From Arthrobacter_H sp030452125 (GTDB lineage Bacteria > Actinomycetota > Actinomycetes > Actinomycetales > Micrococcaceae): a stretch of 64,000 nt of DNA. The stretch is from assembly GCA_052379645.1 (NCBI GenBank), contig JBQSYU010000001.1; one strand, 5' to 3'. This document shows, piece by piece, positions 26,462-34,953 of the stretch. Made by a program: the position numbers and the translations under genes. The notes below the pieces were generated by a model, which worked only from the letters and a program-made list of their open reading frames with translations, did not search any database and was not told the origin of the DNA. Position 1 is the stretch's first letter. Every line of letters begins with the position of its first letter.

Positions 26462-27778
26462 CTAGCCGAGTTTGCTCGGTGTCGCGCCGGTGTACTCCGG
26501 GGCGTCGGTGGGCTCGGTGCCACGGACCCGGGCGATGGTGCGCATCCCGTGGTAGATCACCACGGTGGCCACCGTGCCCAGGGCGATGCCGCCGAACTGC
26601 ATGGTCCCCACGGTGATGGTCGGGTCGGCGATGGCGATGATCAGTCCGGCCCCGGCGGTCATGAGGTTGATCGGGTTGGAGAAGTTGACCTGGTTCTGCA
26701 CCCAGAGCCGGGCACCGATGATGCCGATCATCCCGTAGAGGACGATTCCCGCCCCGCCACTGACCCCGGCGGGGATCGAGGAGATGGCGGCACCGAACTT
26801 CGGCAGGAACGCCAGCAGCATGGCGGTCGCCGCGGCCACCCAGTAGGCGGCCGTGGAGTAGACGCGGGAGGAGGCCATGACCCCGATGTTCTCCGCATAG
26901 GTCGTCGTGCCCGAACCGCCACCGAAGCCGGCGACGATGCTGGCGATGCCGTCGCCCATCAGGGCCCGGCCGTTGACGTCGTCCAAGTCCCTGCGGGTCA
27001 TCAGCGCCACGGTCTTGACATGGCCGATGTTCTCGGCGACAAGGACGAAGACGACCGGGAGGAACAGGGCCAGGGTGTCCAGGTGGAATTCGGGGAACGC
27101 GAAGGGCGGCAGGCCCAGCCACCCGGCCTCGTTGACGGCGGTGAAGTCGATCTGATGCTGGGCCAGGGCGATCAGGTAGCCGACGATGATCCCCACCAGG
27201 ATCGACAAGCGCCCCAGCAGGCCACGGAAGAGGACCGCGGTGAAGACGATGGCGGCGACGGTGGAGAAGGTGGTCAGCGGGACCGACTCGATGGCCTCGG
27301 TGGTCGATCCGGCCAGATTCAGTCCGATGAGCGCGACGATCGTGCCCATGACCACCGGAGGCATCAGGGCGTGGATCCACCCGGTGCCCGATTTCTGCAC
27401 CACCAGCCCGATGATGAACAGGGCCGCACCGGAGAAGACGACGCCGCCCAGGGCCCCGGCGAAACCATGTCCCGACATGGCGGCGGTCACCGGGGCGATG
27501 AACGCGAAGGAGGAGCCCAGGTAGCTGGGTACCCGGCCGGCGGTGATGAGCAGGAACAGCATGGTCCCGACCCCGGAGAAGAACAAGGTGGAGGTGACCG
27601 GGAAGCCGGTCAGCGCCGGTACCAGCACGGTGGATCCGAACATGGCCATCACGTGTTGGACGCCGATGCCGGTGGTCTGGAACCAGTTCAGCCGTTCATC
27701 GGGGGCCACCACGGTGCCGGGTCGAATCGTTGTGCCGTCGCCGTGGACCGTCCAGCCGAAGCCGGGGAAATTGCTCAT
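26462..27778 (-). CDS. Uracil/xanthine permease (NCS2/NAT family)
   Basis: 438-residue nucleobase:cation symporter with 12-14 hydrophobic segments. NAT-family landmarks are GVQHVMAMFGSTVLVP in helix 1, the helix 8 segment FVLVAENIGHVKTVALMTRR and TTTYAENIGVMASSRVYS, corresponding to the family signature near helix 10. Sequence style is nearer to UraA-type uracil than to xanthine or urate carriers, but the substrate is not certain. ATG at 27778 follows GGAGG. The gene lies downstream of the thiamine operon on the same strand, separated by a GC-rich hairpin, so it is probably transcribed separately. Confidence 0.9.
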   Translation of the reverse strand: MSNFPGFGWTVHGDGTTIRPGTVVAPDERLNWFQTTGIGVQHVMAMFGSTVLVPALTGFPVTSTLFFSGVGTMLFLLITAGRVPSYLGSSFAFIAPVTAAMSGHGFAGALGGVVFSGAALFIIGLVVQKSGTGWIHALMPPVVMGTIVALIGLNLAGSTTEAIESVPLTTFSTVAAIVFTAVLFRGLLGRLSILVGIIVGYLIALAQHQIDFTAVNEAGWLGLPPFAFPEFHLDTLALFLPVVFVLVAENIGHVKTVALMTRRDLDDVNGRALMGDGIASIVAGFGGGSGTTTYAENIGVMASSRVYSTAAYWVAAATAMLLAFLPKFGAAISSIPAGVSGGAGIVLYGMIGIIGARLWVQNQVNFSNPINLMTAGAGLIIAIADPTITVGTMQFGGIALGTVATVVIYHGMRTIARVRGTEPTDAPEYTGATPSKLG

Positions 27779-27850
27779 GGGTGTCCTCCATCGGGGCCCT
27801 GCGGGTTGGTGGGGCCTCACCGGTGCGGGGCCCCACGGAATCCTACCGCC

Positions 27851-27876
27851 CCCGACCCCGGGGCGGCGGGGTCGGG
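27851..27876 (-). terminator. GC-rich hairpin after the thiamine operon
   Basis: CCCGACCCCG and CGGGGTCGGG form a perfect 10-bp stem with a 6-nt loop, 24 nt past the thiD/tenA stop. There is no U-tract, so it may be a weak or factor-assisted terminator. Confidence 0.5.
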
Positions 27877-27899
27877 CCCCCTGCCGGGGTGCGCCGGCA

Positions 27900-29399
27900 T
27901 CAGCCGATGGCCGCCACCGGCATGGGGAGGGAGGCCGATCGCGGGGCGGCGTCTTCGGGGGTCTGGGCGAAGAAGGACAATTCCTGCCGGCTCGATTCGT
28001 CGAAGGCGCGACGCATCCCGGCCAGGGTGGTGGAACCCGCCCGCAAGGCCACCTTCTGGACCAGCGCGATGGCCTCGCTGGTGGCTTCGTCGAACTCGGG
28101 GGAGGAGTAGGCGGCGAGCCAGTCGGCATAGGGGTGGCCCGGGTGGGCCGCGGCGGCCAGCCGCTGGCCGATGTCCTGGTAGAGCCAATAACAGGGCAGG
28201 ATGGCCGCCACGAGCTCGGGATAGGAATCGCCGGAGGCCACCAGGTGGTTCAGGTAGGCCGAGGTGGTGGGGCTGGGTTCCGGATCGGGGGCATCTCCGA
28301 GCCGGTGCAGATGTAGATTCGCCTCCTCCTCGAGGGCGCCGACGGCCCCGGAAGCCCAGAACTGCTGCTCTTCGCGGTTCGGCGCCAACTCGGCGGCACG
28401 GGAGAGGACCCGGGAGTAGGTCCGCAGGTACAAGGAATCCTGGGCCAGATAGAAGTGGAAGTCCTCCGAGGGCAGGGTCCCGTCCCGCAGCGCACGGATG
28501 AACGGCAGATCGTCGATCCCCGAACGCAGCGGTGCCAGATCGTTCCACCAGGTGCCCAGCAAGGCCCCCGTCGTCGGGATCGCCGTACCGTCCCAGAGCG
28601 CCCCGAAATGATTCACCGGACCATGTCCTTCGCCGACCTCGAGTTCATCGGCACGGTGCAGGGCGCCTTCAAGCCACCCGCGGGCCAGCCGCAGGGCATC
28701 CCCCCAGTCCCCGCAGCGGGCCCACAGGGTAGCCAGCGCCGCGGAGAGCGAGCACCCGGTCCCATGGGTGTTCGGGGTGTCGATGCGGTCACCCTCCACG
28801 GCAGCCATGACGCCGTCGGGGCCCACGAGGGCATCCGGGCACCGGCTGCCGGTGAGGTGGCCGCCCTTGGCCAGGACCAGGACAGAATACCGCCTCGCGA
28901 GCCGGGCTGCCTGGTCCAGGACGTCGTCCCATCGGGTGCAGACCGGCTCCTCGAGCAGTGCCGCCAATTCCGCGGTGTTCGGGGTCAGGACATCGGCCCA
29001 CGGGAGCAGCCGACGCAGGGCCTCCTCGGCGTCGTGCTCCAATAAGCGGTCCCCGGACGTGGAGATCAGCACCGGGTCCACCACGACGGTGGTGCCCGGG
29101 CGGGTACCCAGCCAGGCGGTGGTGGCTTCGATGACCTCGGCGGAGGCCAGCATGCCGATCTTCACCGCATCGATCCGGATATCGGCGGCGACCGTCTCAA
29201 GTTGCCGGGTGAGGAATTCCGCCGGAGGGGTATGGACCCCGGTGACTCCCCGGGTGTTCTGGGCGGTCAGTGCGGTGATCGCCGCCATCCCGTAGCCACC
29301 GCAGGCGGCAATCGATTTCAGGTCGGCCTGGATCCCGGCCCCGCCGGAGGGGTCGGCCCCGGCGATGGACAGGATGTTGGGGGTGTTCGGGGCGCTCAT
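27900..29399 (-). CDS. ThiD-TenA fusion: HMP(-P) kinase and aminopyrimidine aminohydrolase
   Basis: 499-residue bifunctional thiamine enzyme. Residues about 1-262 are ThiD: ILSIAGADPSGGAGIQADLK start, VVDPVLISTSGDRLL, and the anion-hole motif NTHGTGCSLS. They phosphorylate hydroxymethylpyrimidine and its phosphate. Residues about 285-495 are TenA (thiaminase II fold; FHFYLAQDSLYL, LPCYWLYQDIG with the conserved Cys, FDEATSEAIALV), which regenerates HMP from degraded thiamine. The fusion couples salvage to phosphorylation. ATG at 29399 overlaps the thiE stop (ATGA). The operon is under a TPP riboswitch at 30140-30221. Confidence 0.93.
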   Translation of the reverse strand: MSAPNTPNILSIAGADPSGGAGIQADLKSIAACGGYGMAAITALTAQNTRGVTGVHTPPAEFLTRQLETVAADIRIDAVKIGMLASAEVIEATTAWLGTRPGTTVVVDPVLISTSGDRLLEHDAEEALRRLLPWADVLTPNTAELAALLEEPVCTRWDDVLDQAARLARRYSVLVLAKGGHLTGSRCPDALVGPDGVMAAVEGDRIDTPNTHGTGCSLSAALATLWARCGDWGDALRLARGWLEGALHRADELEVGEGHGPVNHFGALWDGTAIPTTGALLGTWWNDLAPLRSGIDDLPFIRALRDGTLPSEDFHFYLAQDSLYLRTYSRVLSRAAELAPNREEQQFWASGAVGALEEEANLHLHRLGDAPDPEPSPTTSAYLNHLVASGDSYPELVAAILPCYWLYQDIGQRLAAAAHPGHPYADWLAAYSSPEFDEATSEAIALVQKVALRAGSTTLAGMRRAFDESSRQELSFFAQTPEDAAPRSASLPMPVAAIG

Positions 29400-30070
29400 G
29401 CGGTCTCCGTTCGTGCTGCCCGGGTCCATTCCTGAACCAGGGCGGCAGCAGAGTCCCGGGGTTCGGCGGCGGAGCAGATGGCCCGCACGACGGCCATGCC
29501 GATGGCCCCGGCGGTGTGCGCGTCCGCGGCGTCGCCGGAGCCCAGCCCGCCGATCGCCACGCAGGGCAGCGGGGCCCGGGAGATCAACGAGGCCAGGCCG
29601 GGGAACCCCAGCGGGGTCGGGTGGTCCTTCTTGGTGGGCGTGGCCCGGACGGCCCCGGTGCCCAGATAGTCGATGGTGCCTGCCGGCAGTTCCGCTACTG
29701 CCGCGAAGTGGTCCTCGGTGCTGGCGCTGAGCCCCAGCACGGCATCGGGTCCGATGAGGGACCGGACGAGTTCGGCGGGCAGGTCCTTCTGGCCGATATG
29801 GACCCCGTCCACGCGGATCCCTGCCGCACGGGCCGCCAGGTAGACGTCCACCCGGTCGTTGAGCAGCAGCAGGGCCCGGCCCGCGGTGTGTTCGGCGCAG
29901 GCGGCCGCCTCGGCCAGGAATTCGCGGGCGGACAGGTCCTTGCAGCGCAGCTGGATGGTCCCGACCCCCGCGGCGACGGCCTCGGCCACGATGGTGGCCA
30001 AGGGCCGTCCGGCCGTGCTGGTGGAGTTGGCGACGAGGTAGATCCCGCTTCCGGGAACCGGCGCGCTCAT
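29396..30070 (-). CDS. thiE: Thiamine-phosphate synthase
   Basis: 224-residue TIM-barrel enzyme that joins HMP pyrophosphate and the thiazole phosphate to thiamine phosphate. Motifs: TIQLRCKDLSAREFLAEA (pyrophosphate and metal site near Lys), LLNDRVDVYLA, DGVHIGQKDLP, and VAIGGLGSGDAADA for phosphate binding. ATG at 30070 overlaps, by four bases, the stop of a 22-codon leader ORF beginning next to the riboswitch. No strong Shine-Dalgarno lies directly before thiE, so coupling to that ORF may be how thiE is translated. thiE and the thiD/tenA fusion overlap by four bases. Confidence 0.95.
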   Translation of the reverse strand: MSAPVPGSGIYLVANSTSTAGRPLATIVAEAVAAGVGTIQLRCKDLSAREFLAEAAACAEHTAGRALLLLNDRVDVYLAARAAGIRVDGVHIGQKDLPAELVRSLIGPDAVLGLSASTEDHFAAVAELPAGTIDYLGTGAVRATPTKKDHPTPLGFPGLASLISRAPLPCVAIGGLGSGDAADAHTAGAIGMAVVRAICSAAEPRDSAAALVQEWTRAARTETA

Positions 30071-30135
30071 GCGAGCACCGCCTCAACAAAGCAGTCGGTG
30101 GGTGAATGGGCCAAGGTGGGCGCATGTTGGTGCAT
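30067..30135 (-). CDS. Leader ORF (22 aa) between the TPP riboswitch and thiE
   Basis: Reads MHQHAPTLAHSPTDCFVEAV followed by LA and TGA. The TGA overlaps the thiE ATG by four bases. An in-frame ATG at 30144 would extend it by three codons, but the GGAGGG Shine-Dalgarno at the riboswitch 3' end (30145-30150) is only one base away from it and nine bases from the ATG at 30135. Because the Shine-Dalgarno lies inside the aptamer's 3' strand, TPP binding should block translation of this ORF and, by coupling, of thiE. The peptide has no recognised domain. Whether it is made, or acts only as a ribosome relay, is unknown. Confidence 0.6.
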   Translation of the reverse strand: MHQHAPTLAHSPTDCFVEAVLA

Positions 30136-30139
30136 GGGC

Positions 30140-30221
30140 GACATCCCTCCGCTAGTACGAACTAGATCAGGTTCTTGCCGGGTGTGCTCTCAGTCCGCGC
30201 CGGTGGCGGACACCCCGTGTC
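30140..30221 (-). ncRNA. TPP riboswitch (thi box)
   Basis: On the minus strand the conserved elements appear in order: CGGGGTGTCC, GGACTGAGAGCACACCC, AACCTGATCTAG, the P5-type hairpin CTAGT-TCGT-ACTAG, and GCGGAGGGATG. GACA (30218-30221) can pair with TGTC (30140-30143) as the closing P1 helix. The element lies directly upstream of the thiE-thiD/tenA operon. The 3' strand contains the only good Shine-Dalgarno of the leader ORF, so control at translation initiation is the likely mode. No terminator hairpin with a U-tract is seen before thiE. Confidence 0.95.
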
Positions 30222-30293
30222 AGTGATCGTGAGCCTACAGTCCCCCACTGGGGGCGGCAAACCGACCGGCTGCCCCGCCGGCGGTGTCCACGT

Positions 30294-30299
30294 TAGTGT
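30294..30299 (+). promoter_or_regulatory. -10 box, probably leaderless, of the aldehyde dehydrogenase gene
   Basis: TAGTGT ends seven bases before the ATG at 30307. The promoter lies in the short gap shared with the divergent thi riboswitch. Confidence 0.5.
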
Positions 30300-30306
30300 C
30301 GTACCC

Positions 30307-31746
30307 ATGGCCATGAACCGACGTTCCCGTCCCCCAGCAGTTTCCGCGCCCGTCGTGCCGGCGGGCCCCGACGCCGAACTCCCGGCCACCGCGGCCCGCC
30401 GGCTGCGTGATGCCGCCGACTCCCGGCTGGCCCACCCCCGCAGGTTCCGCAGCGCCCAGCTCAAGGCACTCGAACGGCTGATCCAGGATCAAGAACAGAC
30501 CCTATGTGACGCGTTGATGACGGATCTGGGTAAACCGGCGGCCGAATCCCGGCTGACCGAACTGGATCGGGTGAAGGCCGAAATCGATCATGCCCTGTTG
30601 CACCTGGGCGACTGGATGGCGGATGAGGCGGTGAAGGTCCCGCTGTCGCTGCAACCGGCGTCGGCCCGCGTCCAGGCGCGTCCGTTGGGCATGGTCCTGG
30701 TGATCGCCCCCTGGAACTATCCGGTCCTGTTGCTGCTCGGCCCGCTGGTCGGTGCCCTGGCGGCAGGGAACACCGTGATCCTCAAACCCTCCGAACTGGC
30801 TCCGGCCACCTCGGCGGTCATGGCCGCCCTCATCCCGCAGTACCTGGATCGGCGCGCTGTCGCGGTCCTGGAGGGGGCCGCGGAGACGACGAGCGAACTT
30901 CTGGAGATGGACTTCGACCACATCTTCTACACCGGAGGCGAACGGGTCGGGAAGATCGTGGCCCGGGCCGCGGCGGAAACGCTGACCCCGGTGACCCTGG
31001 AACTGGGCGGGAAGAGTCCGGCGGTGGTCGCCGACGGGAACTTCCCCGCCATCGCCCGGCGGTTGGCCCACGGGAAGTTCATGAATGCCGGACAGACCTG
31101 TGTCGCCCCGGACTACGTCCTGGCGGTCGGGGCCACGGCGGCGGCCGAACTGGAAAAGCAGCTGCCCAAGGCCATCGGCGCGTTCTATGGGAAGGACCCC
31201 TCGGGCAGCAAGGACTATGGGCGGATCATCAACGCCTCGCACTTCGAACGTCTGGAATCCTATCTGGGGCAGGGACGGGTGGTGGCCGGGGGGACCAGCG
31301 ACGCGGAGGCGAGGTACATCGCCCCCACGGTCCTGGCTGACGTCGACCCGGCGGCCCCGGTGATGACGGAGGAGATTTTCGGTCCGATCCTGCCGATCAT
31401 CCAGGTCGACCGCTTCGATGATGCGGTGCGGTTCATCAACTCCCGCCCCTCACCGCTGGCCGCCTACCTGTTCAGCGAACGCCCGCGCCTGCACACCTCC
31501 TTCGAGGACCAGGTGCGGGCCGGGGCGATCGCCCATAATGTGTGCAGCATGCACCTGGCGGTCCCCGCGCTGCCCTTCGGCGGGGTGGGGGCCTCGGGGA
31601 CGGGGAACTACCACGGCAAATTCGGGTTCGATACCTTCAGCCAGCAACGTCCGGTGCTGTCCAAGACCGCGATGCTCGATACGTTGCGGGCCGTCTACCC
31701 GCCCTTCGGCTGGGCCAAGCGGAAGATCATGCGTTCGATCGGCTGA
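30307..31746 (+). CDS. Aldehyde dehydrogenase family protein (coniferyl-aldehyde / class 3 like)
   Basis: 479-residue NAD(P)-dependent aldehyde dehydrogenase. VIAPWNYPVLL is the cofactor/substrate Asn motif, GGERVGKIVARAAA the nucleotide-binding turn, LELGGKSPA carries the general-base Glu, and GQTCVAPDYVL contains the catalytic Cys. The C-terminal LPFGGVGASGTGNYHGKFGFDTFS with a Tyr-His-Gly segment matches class 3 / coniferyl-aldehyde-type enzymes, which oxidise medium-chain or aromatic aldehydes. ATG at 30307 fits the leaderless -10 box upstream. The N-terminal 35 residues are Pro/Ala-rich. A bidirectional terminator separates it from the opuA operon. Confidence 0.92.
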   Translation: MAMNRRSRPPAVSAPVVPAGPDAELPATAARRLRDAADSRLAHPRRFRSAQLKALERLIQDQEQTLCDALMTDLGKPAAESRLTELDRVKAEIDHALLHLGDWMADEAVKVPLSLQPASARVQARPLGMVLVIAPWNYPVLLLLGPLVGALAAGNTVILKPSELAPATSAVMAALIPQYLDRRAVAVLEGAAETTSELLEMDFDHIFYTGGERVGKIVARAAAETLTPVTLELGGKSPAVVADGNFPAIARRLAHGKFMNAGQTCVAPDYVLAVGATAAAELEKQLPKAIGAFYGKDPSGSKDYGRIINASHFERLESYLGQGRVVAGGTSDAEARYIAPTVLADVDPAAPVMTEEIFGPILPIIQVDRFDDAVRFINSRPSPLAAYLFSERPRLHTSFEDQVRAGAIAHNVCSMHLAVPALPFGGVGASGTGNYHGKFGFDTFSQQRPVLSKTAMLDTLRAVYPPFGWAKRKIMRSIG

Positions 31747-31772
31747 TCCGCCCGGCCGAGTGCCCCGACAGA

Positions 31773-31813
31773 CGAAGGGCCCGGACCGCATTCAATGCGG
31801 TCCGGGCCCTTCG
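31773..31813. terminator. Bidirectional terminator between aldehyde dehydrogenase and opuA operons
   Basis: Perfect 20-bp inverted repeat (CGAAGGGCCCGGACCGCATT and its complement) around a single C. It lies 27 nt after the aldehyde dehydrogenase stop and 39 nt after the betaine-binding-protein stop on the other strand. No long U-tract on either side. Confidence 0.8.
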
Positions 31814-31851
31814 CTACGGTCGGTGCCATGGCACCTGCCGATGGATCGTGG

Positions 31852-32766
31852 CTACTTCTCGGTCAGCGAATCCACGTAGTCCTGGTTCTCGGAGATCCAC
31901 TTGTCGACGATCGGTCCGTAGTCATCGGTGTCCGTGTCGTTGAACATGGCGTTCTCCAGGGAGAACAGGTGGTCATCGTCGATCGTGAAGTCGTTCAACC
32001 ACTCGGTCAGTCCCGGGTAGGTGTCGGCGAAGTCGGCGTTGCCGTAGGAGGTGATGGTTTCCGCGTCGCCCATGGCACCCTTGGGATCCTTCAGATCCTT
32101 GATCGGGAACTCGTCGTAGGCCCAGTGCGGGCGCCACAGGGTGACGACGATGTCCTCATCGGCGTCCGTGGCCTTCTTCAGCTGGGCCAGCATGGCCGGG
32201 GTGGAGGAGGTCTTGAAGTCCATCTTCTCCAGGCCGTAGTCCGGGATGGCCGCCTTTTCGGTGGTGTCGGTCAGCCCGGCGCCCGGGTCGATGCCATAGA
32301 TCGTGTTGCCGAACTTGTCGGCATTGGCCGCCAGGTCCTCGAGCGAATCGATCGGGGCGTCTTCGTTGACCGCGATGGTCAGCTTGGCATCGTCGTACCA
32401 GGTGCCCAGCTTGGTCATGTCGTCGCCGTACTTCTTCAAGTACTTCTTGTGCGTCAGCGGCATCCAGACGTCCATGGTCAGGTCCAGGTCACCGGAGGCG
32501 ACACCGGCGAAGACCGGGCCGGCATCGGCGTCGGTGAGTTCGACGTCGTAGCCCTTCTTGTCCAGGATCTGCTTCCAGAGGTTGGACACGGCCACGCCTT
32601 CGTCCCAGCCGGCCATGACGCCGATGTTCAGCGCGGCCTGGTCGCCGTTCTCAGGCGAGTCGGGGACCTCGGATTCGCTGCTTCCGGTGTCGCCGCTGCC
32701 GCAGGCGGTCAGCGCGAGGGCCGCCGTGGCGGCGATCCCCATCATTGATGCGAATTTCCTTTGCAT
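31852..32766 (-). CDS. opuAC: Glycine betaine/proline ABC transporter substrate-binding lipoprotein
   Basis: 304-residue secreted lipoprotein. The signal peptide ends in lipobox LTACG (Cys about 22), then comes a Ser/Glu/Asp linker. The OpuAC/ProX domain contains Trp residues that typically form the aromatic cage for betaine (VMAGWDEGVAVSNLW, MDVWMPLTHKKY, TLWRPHWAYDEF). Very acidic, typical for extracytoplasmic proteins of osmotolerant Actinobacteria. ATG at 32766 follows AAAGGAAA. It is the last gene of ATPase-permease-binding protein, 45 nt after the permease with a hairpin between, and a terminator downstream. Confidence 0.93.
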   Translation of the reverse strand: MQRKFASMMGIAATAALALTACGSGDTGSSESEVPDSPENGDQAALNIGVMAGWDEGVAVSNLWKQILDKKGYDVELTDADAGPVFAGVASGDLDLTMDVWMPLTHKKYLKKYGDDMTKLGTWYDDAKLTIAVNEDAPIDSLEDLAANADKFGNTIYGIDPGAGLTDTTEKAAIPDYGLEKMDFKTSSTPAMLAQLKKATDADEDIVVTLWRPHWAYDEFPIKDLKDPKGAMGDAETITSYGNADFADTYPGLTEWLNDFTIDDDHLFSLENAMFNDTDTDDYGPIVDKWISENQDYVDSLTEK

Positions 32767-32785
32767 TGTTCATTTCCTTTCTTCG

Positions 32786-32803
32786 CGCCCCGCCAGCGGG
32801 GCG
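32786..32803 (-). repeat. Intercistronic hairpin between permease and binding-protein genes
   Basis: CGCCCCG/CGGGGCG, a 7-bp stem with a 4-nt loop, sits in the 45-nt gap 20 nt before the opuAC start. Such stems can stabilise the distal mRNA and raise binding-protein output. No U-tract, so not a normal terminator. Confidence 0.5.
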
Positions 32804-32811
32804 TAGGGTCG

Positions 32812-33663
32812 TTAGCCGTTTTTCGCCGGCACGTTGGATTGGCCCAGGGAGGCGGTGATGCGGTCCAGGAAGATGGCCAGAATGACCACCGACAGACCTG
32901 ATTCGACACCCAGGGGAGTGTTCAGGGTCGTCAGGGAGGCGTAGACATCCTTGCCGAGACCACCGGCGCCGACCATGCCGGCGATGACCACCATGGACAG
33001 GGAGAGCATGATGACCTGGTTGATGCCGGCCATGATGGTCGGCAGCGCCAGCGGGATCTGGATCTGGCGCAGGATGCGTCCCGGGGAGGCGCCGAAGGCC
33101 TGGCCGGCCTCGACGACCTCGGTATCGACGCTGCGGATCCCCAATTCGGTGAAGCGGGTGCCCGGCGCCATGCCGAACACGATCGTGGCCACGATTCCGG
33201 GGACGACGCCGATCCCCAACAGCAGGATCGCCGGGACCAGGTAGACGAAGGCAGGCATGGTTTGCAGGAAGTCCAGGATCGGCTTGACGACCGCCGAAAC
33301 GATCTTGGATTTGGCGGTGAGGATGCCCAGCGGAACACTGATGATCACCGCGACGATGCTGGCCACCAGGACCAGCGACAGGGTCTCCATCGAGTGCTCC
33401 CACTGGTTCATCCCGTAGATCAACAGCAGTCCGATGACCGTACCGATGGCCATCTTCCAACTGCGCAGGAGCCAGGCCAGCAGGGCCAGCACGAGGATGA
33501 CGACCCAGAACGGCGGAGCGGTGAGGATCCACGCCAGCCCGTCGTACCAGTTCTGGAAGAAGGACTTGATGAGGTTGAAGAGCCCGCCGAGGTTGGCGAT
33601 GAACCAGTTGAGGACCACTTCGCCCCAGTGGCCGACGGGAATGCGGAATAGCTGATCGGTCAT
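32812..33663 (-). CDS. opuAB: Glycine betaine/proline ABC transporter permease
   Basis: 283-residue integral membrane permease with about six to seven helices. The cytoplasmic EAA loop that docks on the ATPase is VVEAGQAFGASPGRILRQ. The N-terminal part (LFRIPVGHWGEVVLNWFIAN) and the helix GTVIGLLLIYGMNQWEHSMETL match OpuAB/ProW proteins. As in OpuA systems a single permease gene is present and probably forms a homodimer. Its ATG follows the ATPase stop with no gap. Confidence 0.94.
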   Translation of the reverse strand: MTDQLFRIPVGHWGEVVLNWFIANLGGLFNLIKSFFQNWYDGLAWILTAPPFWVVILVLALLAWLLRSWKMAIGTVIGLLLIYGMNQWEHSMETLSLVLVASIVAVIISVPLGILTAKSKIVSAVVKPILDFLQTMPAFVYLVPAILLLGIGVVPGIVATIVFGMAPGTRFTELGIRSVDTEVVEAGQAFGASPGRILRQIQIPLALPTIMAGINQVIMLSLSMVVIAGMVGAGGLGKDVYASLTTLNTPLGVESGLSVVILAIFLDRITASLGQSNVPAKNG

Positions 33664-34953
33664 TTAGAGGGCACCTCCTTCGTCGTCGGATGCAGCCGCG
33701 GGGGCATCGGTGTCTTCCGGCTGGTCGGCGGCGACCACCGGGACGCTGCTGGTGGTCGAGGGGACGTTGCCCAGCGCGGAGAGGAGGGTGGCGCGGGCGA
33801 TGGCGCCGATGAGCCGGCCCTCGTCGTCGACGACCGGCAGGGGTACCGGCGACTCCACGGAGCGGCCGAACAGGTCGTTCAGCGCCGTCTCGGCGGTGAC
33901 CGGGTCATTGCCGACGGTGATGATTTCTTCCAGGTCGGTACCTCCGCGTTCGAGCAGGCCCATCACCTCGCGGTCGCGGACGGCTCCGAGCAGCTTGCGC
34001 TGCCGGTCCAGCACGAAGGCGGCCGAGGTCTGCAGTTCGCGCATGGTCCGCAACGCATTGCGGGCACCACCGGAGAGGTTGACGACGGAACGCGGGGTCT
34101 CCATGACCGTTCCGGCGGTGAGCACCCGGGTCCTGTCGACGTCGCGCACGAAGGCCGAGACGTAGTCGTTCGCCGGGCGGGTGAGGATGTCGTCGGGGGT
34201 GCCGATCTGGACGATCTCCCCGTCGCGCATGACCGCGATCCGGTCCCCGAGGAACATGGCCTCGTTCAGGTCGTGGGTGATGAAGACGATCGTCTTGCCG
34301 AGTTCGGCCTGCAGTGAGGCCAACTGCTCCTGCATATCGCGACGGATCAGCGGGTCGAGTGCCGAGAAGGCCTCGTCCATCAGCAGGATGTCGGTTTCGG
34401 AGGCCAGGGCGCGGGCCAGGCCCACACGCTGCTGCATGCCGCCGGAGAGTTCGCTGGGGTATTTATCGCCCCACCCCTTGAGTCCCACGACGTCCAGGAT
34501 CTTCTGGGCCCGGGTGGTGCGCTCCTGCTTCGAGATGCCCTGGATCTCCAGCGCGTAGGCTGCGTTCTGCATCACGGTGCGGTGGGGCAGCAGGGCGAAG
34601 TGCTGGAAGACCATGGAGATGTGCTTCTGGCGGACCTGGCGCAACTTCTTGGCCGAGACCTTGGCGATATCGGTGTCACCGACGACCACCGAGCCGCTGG
34701 TCATGGGCCAGAGCCCGTTGAGCATGCGGATCAGCGTCGACTTGCCCGAGCCCGACAGGCCCATGACGACGAAGATCTCGCCGGGCTTGACGTCGAAGCT
34801 CGCGTCGATGACGGCGGCCGTTCCCAAGGAAGCGACCTCCTGGCGGGTTTTTCCGTTCTTCAGGAGTTTGACGGCCTCGTTGCCCCGACGGCCGAAGACC
34901 TTGTACGCATTCGAGACGCGTAGCGCAGGTTGCCCTGTGTCAGTAGTGTTCAC
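33664..34953 (-). CDS. opuAA: Glycine betaine/proline ABC transporter ATP-binding protein with CBS domains
   Basis: 429-residue ATPase. ABC domain about 15-280: Walker A GLSGSGKST, Q-loop VFQHFALLPHRTV, signature LSGGMQQRVGLARAL, Walker B ILLMDEAFSALD, and H-loop ITHDLNEA. The C-terminal half (about 285-400) carries tandem CBS domains, which in OpuA-type transporters sense ionic strength or cyclic-di-AMP. The final acidic tail is Asp/Glu/Ala-rich. It is the first gene of the operon, and an unusual 316-nt upstream region with palindromes precedes it. This system imports osmoprotectants under salt stress. Confidence 0.95.
   Translation of the reverse strand: MNTTDTGQPALRVSNAYKVFGRRGNEAVKLLKNGKTRQEVASLGTAAVIDASFDVKPGEIFVVMGLSGSGKSTLIRMLNGLWPMTSGSVVVGDTDIAKVSAKKLRQVRQKHISMVFQHFALLPHRTVMQNAAYALEIQGISKQERTTRAQKILDVVGLKGWGDKYPSELSGGMQQRVGLARALASETDILLMDEAFSALDPLIRRDMQEQLASLQAELGKTIVFITHDLNEAMFLGDRIAVMRDGEIVQIGTPDDILTRPANDYVSAFVRDVDRTRVLTAGTVMETPRSVVNLSGGARNALRTMRELQTSAAFVLDRQRKLLGAVRDREVMGLLERGGTDLEEIITVGNDPVTAETALNDLFGRSVESPVPLPVVDDEGRLIGAIARATLLSALGNVPSTTSSVPVVAADQPEDTDAPAAASDDEGGAL

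Noticed and set aside
26327..28501. 724-codon plus-strand open frame
   Set aside because: It is antisense to the uracil permease and TenA regions, and composition (His/Gly/Asp/Gln repeats) is that of an antisense frame.
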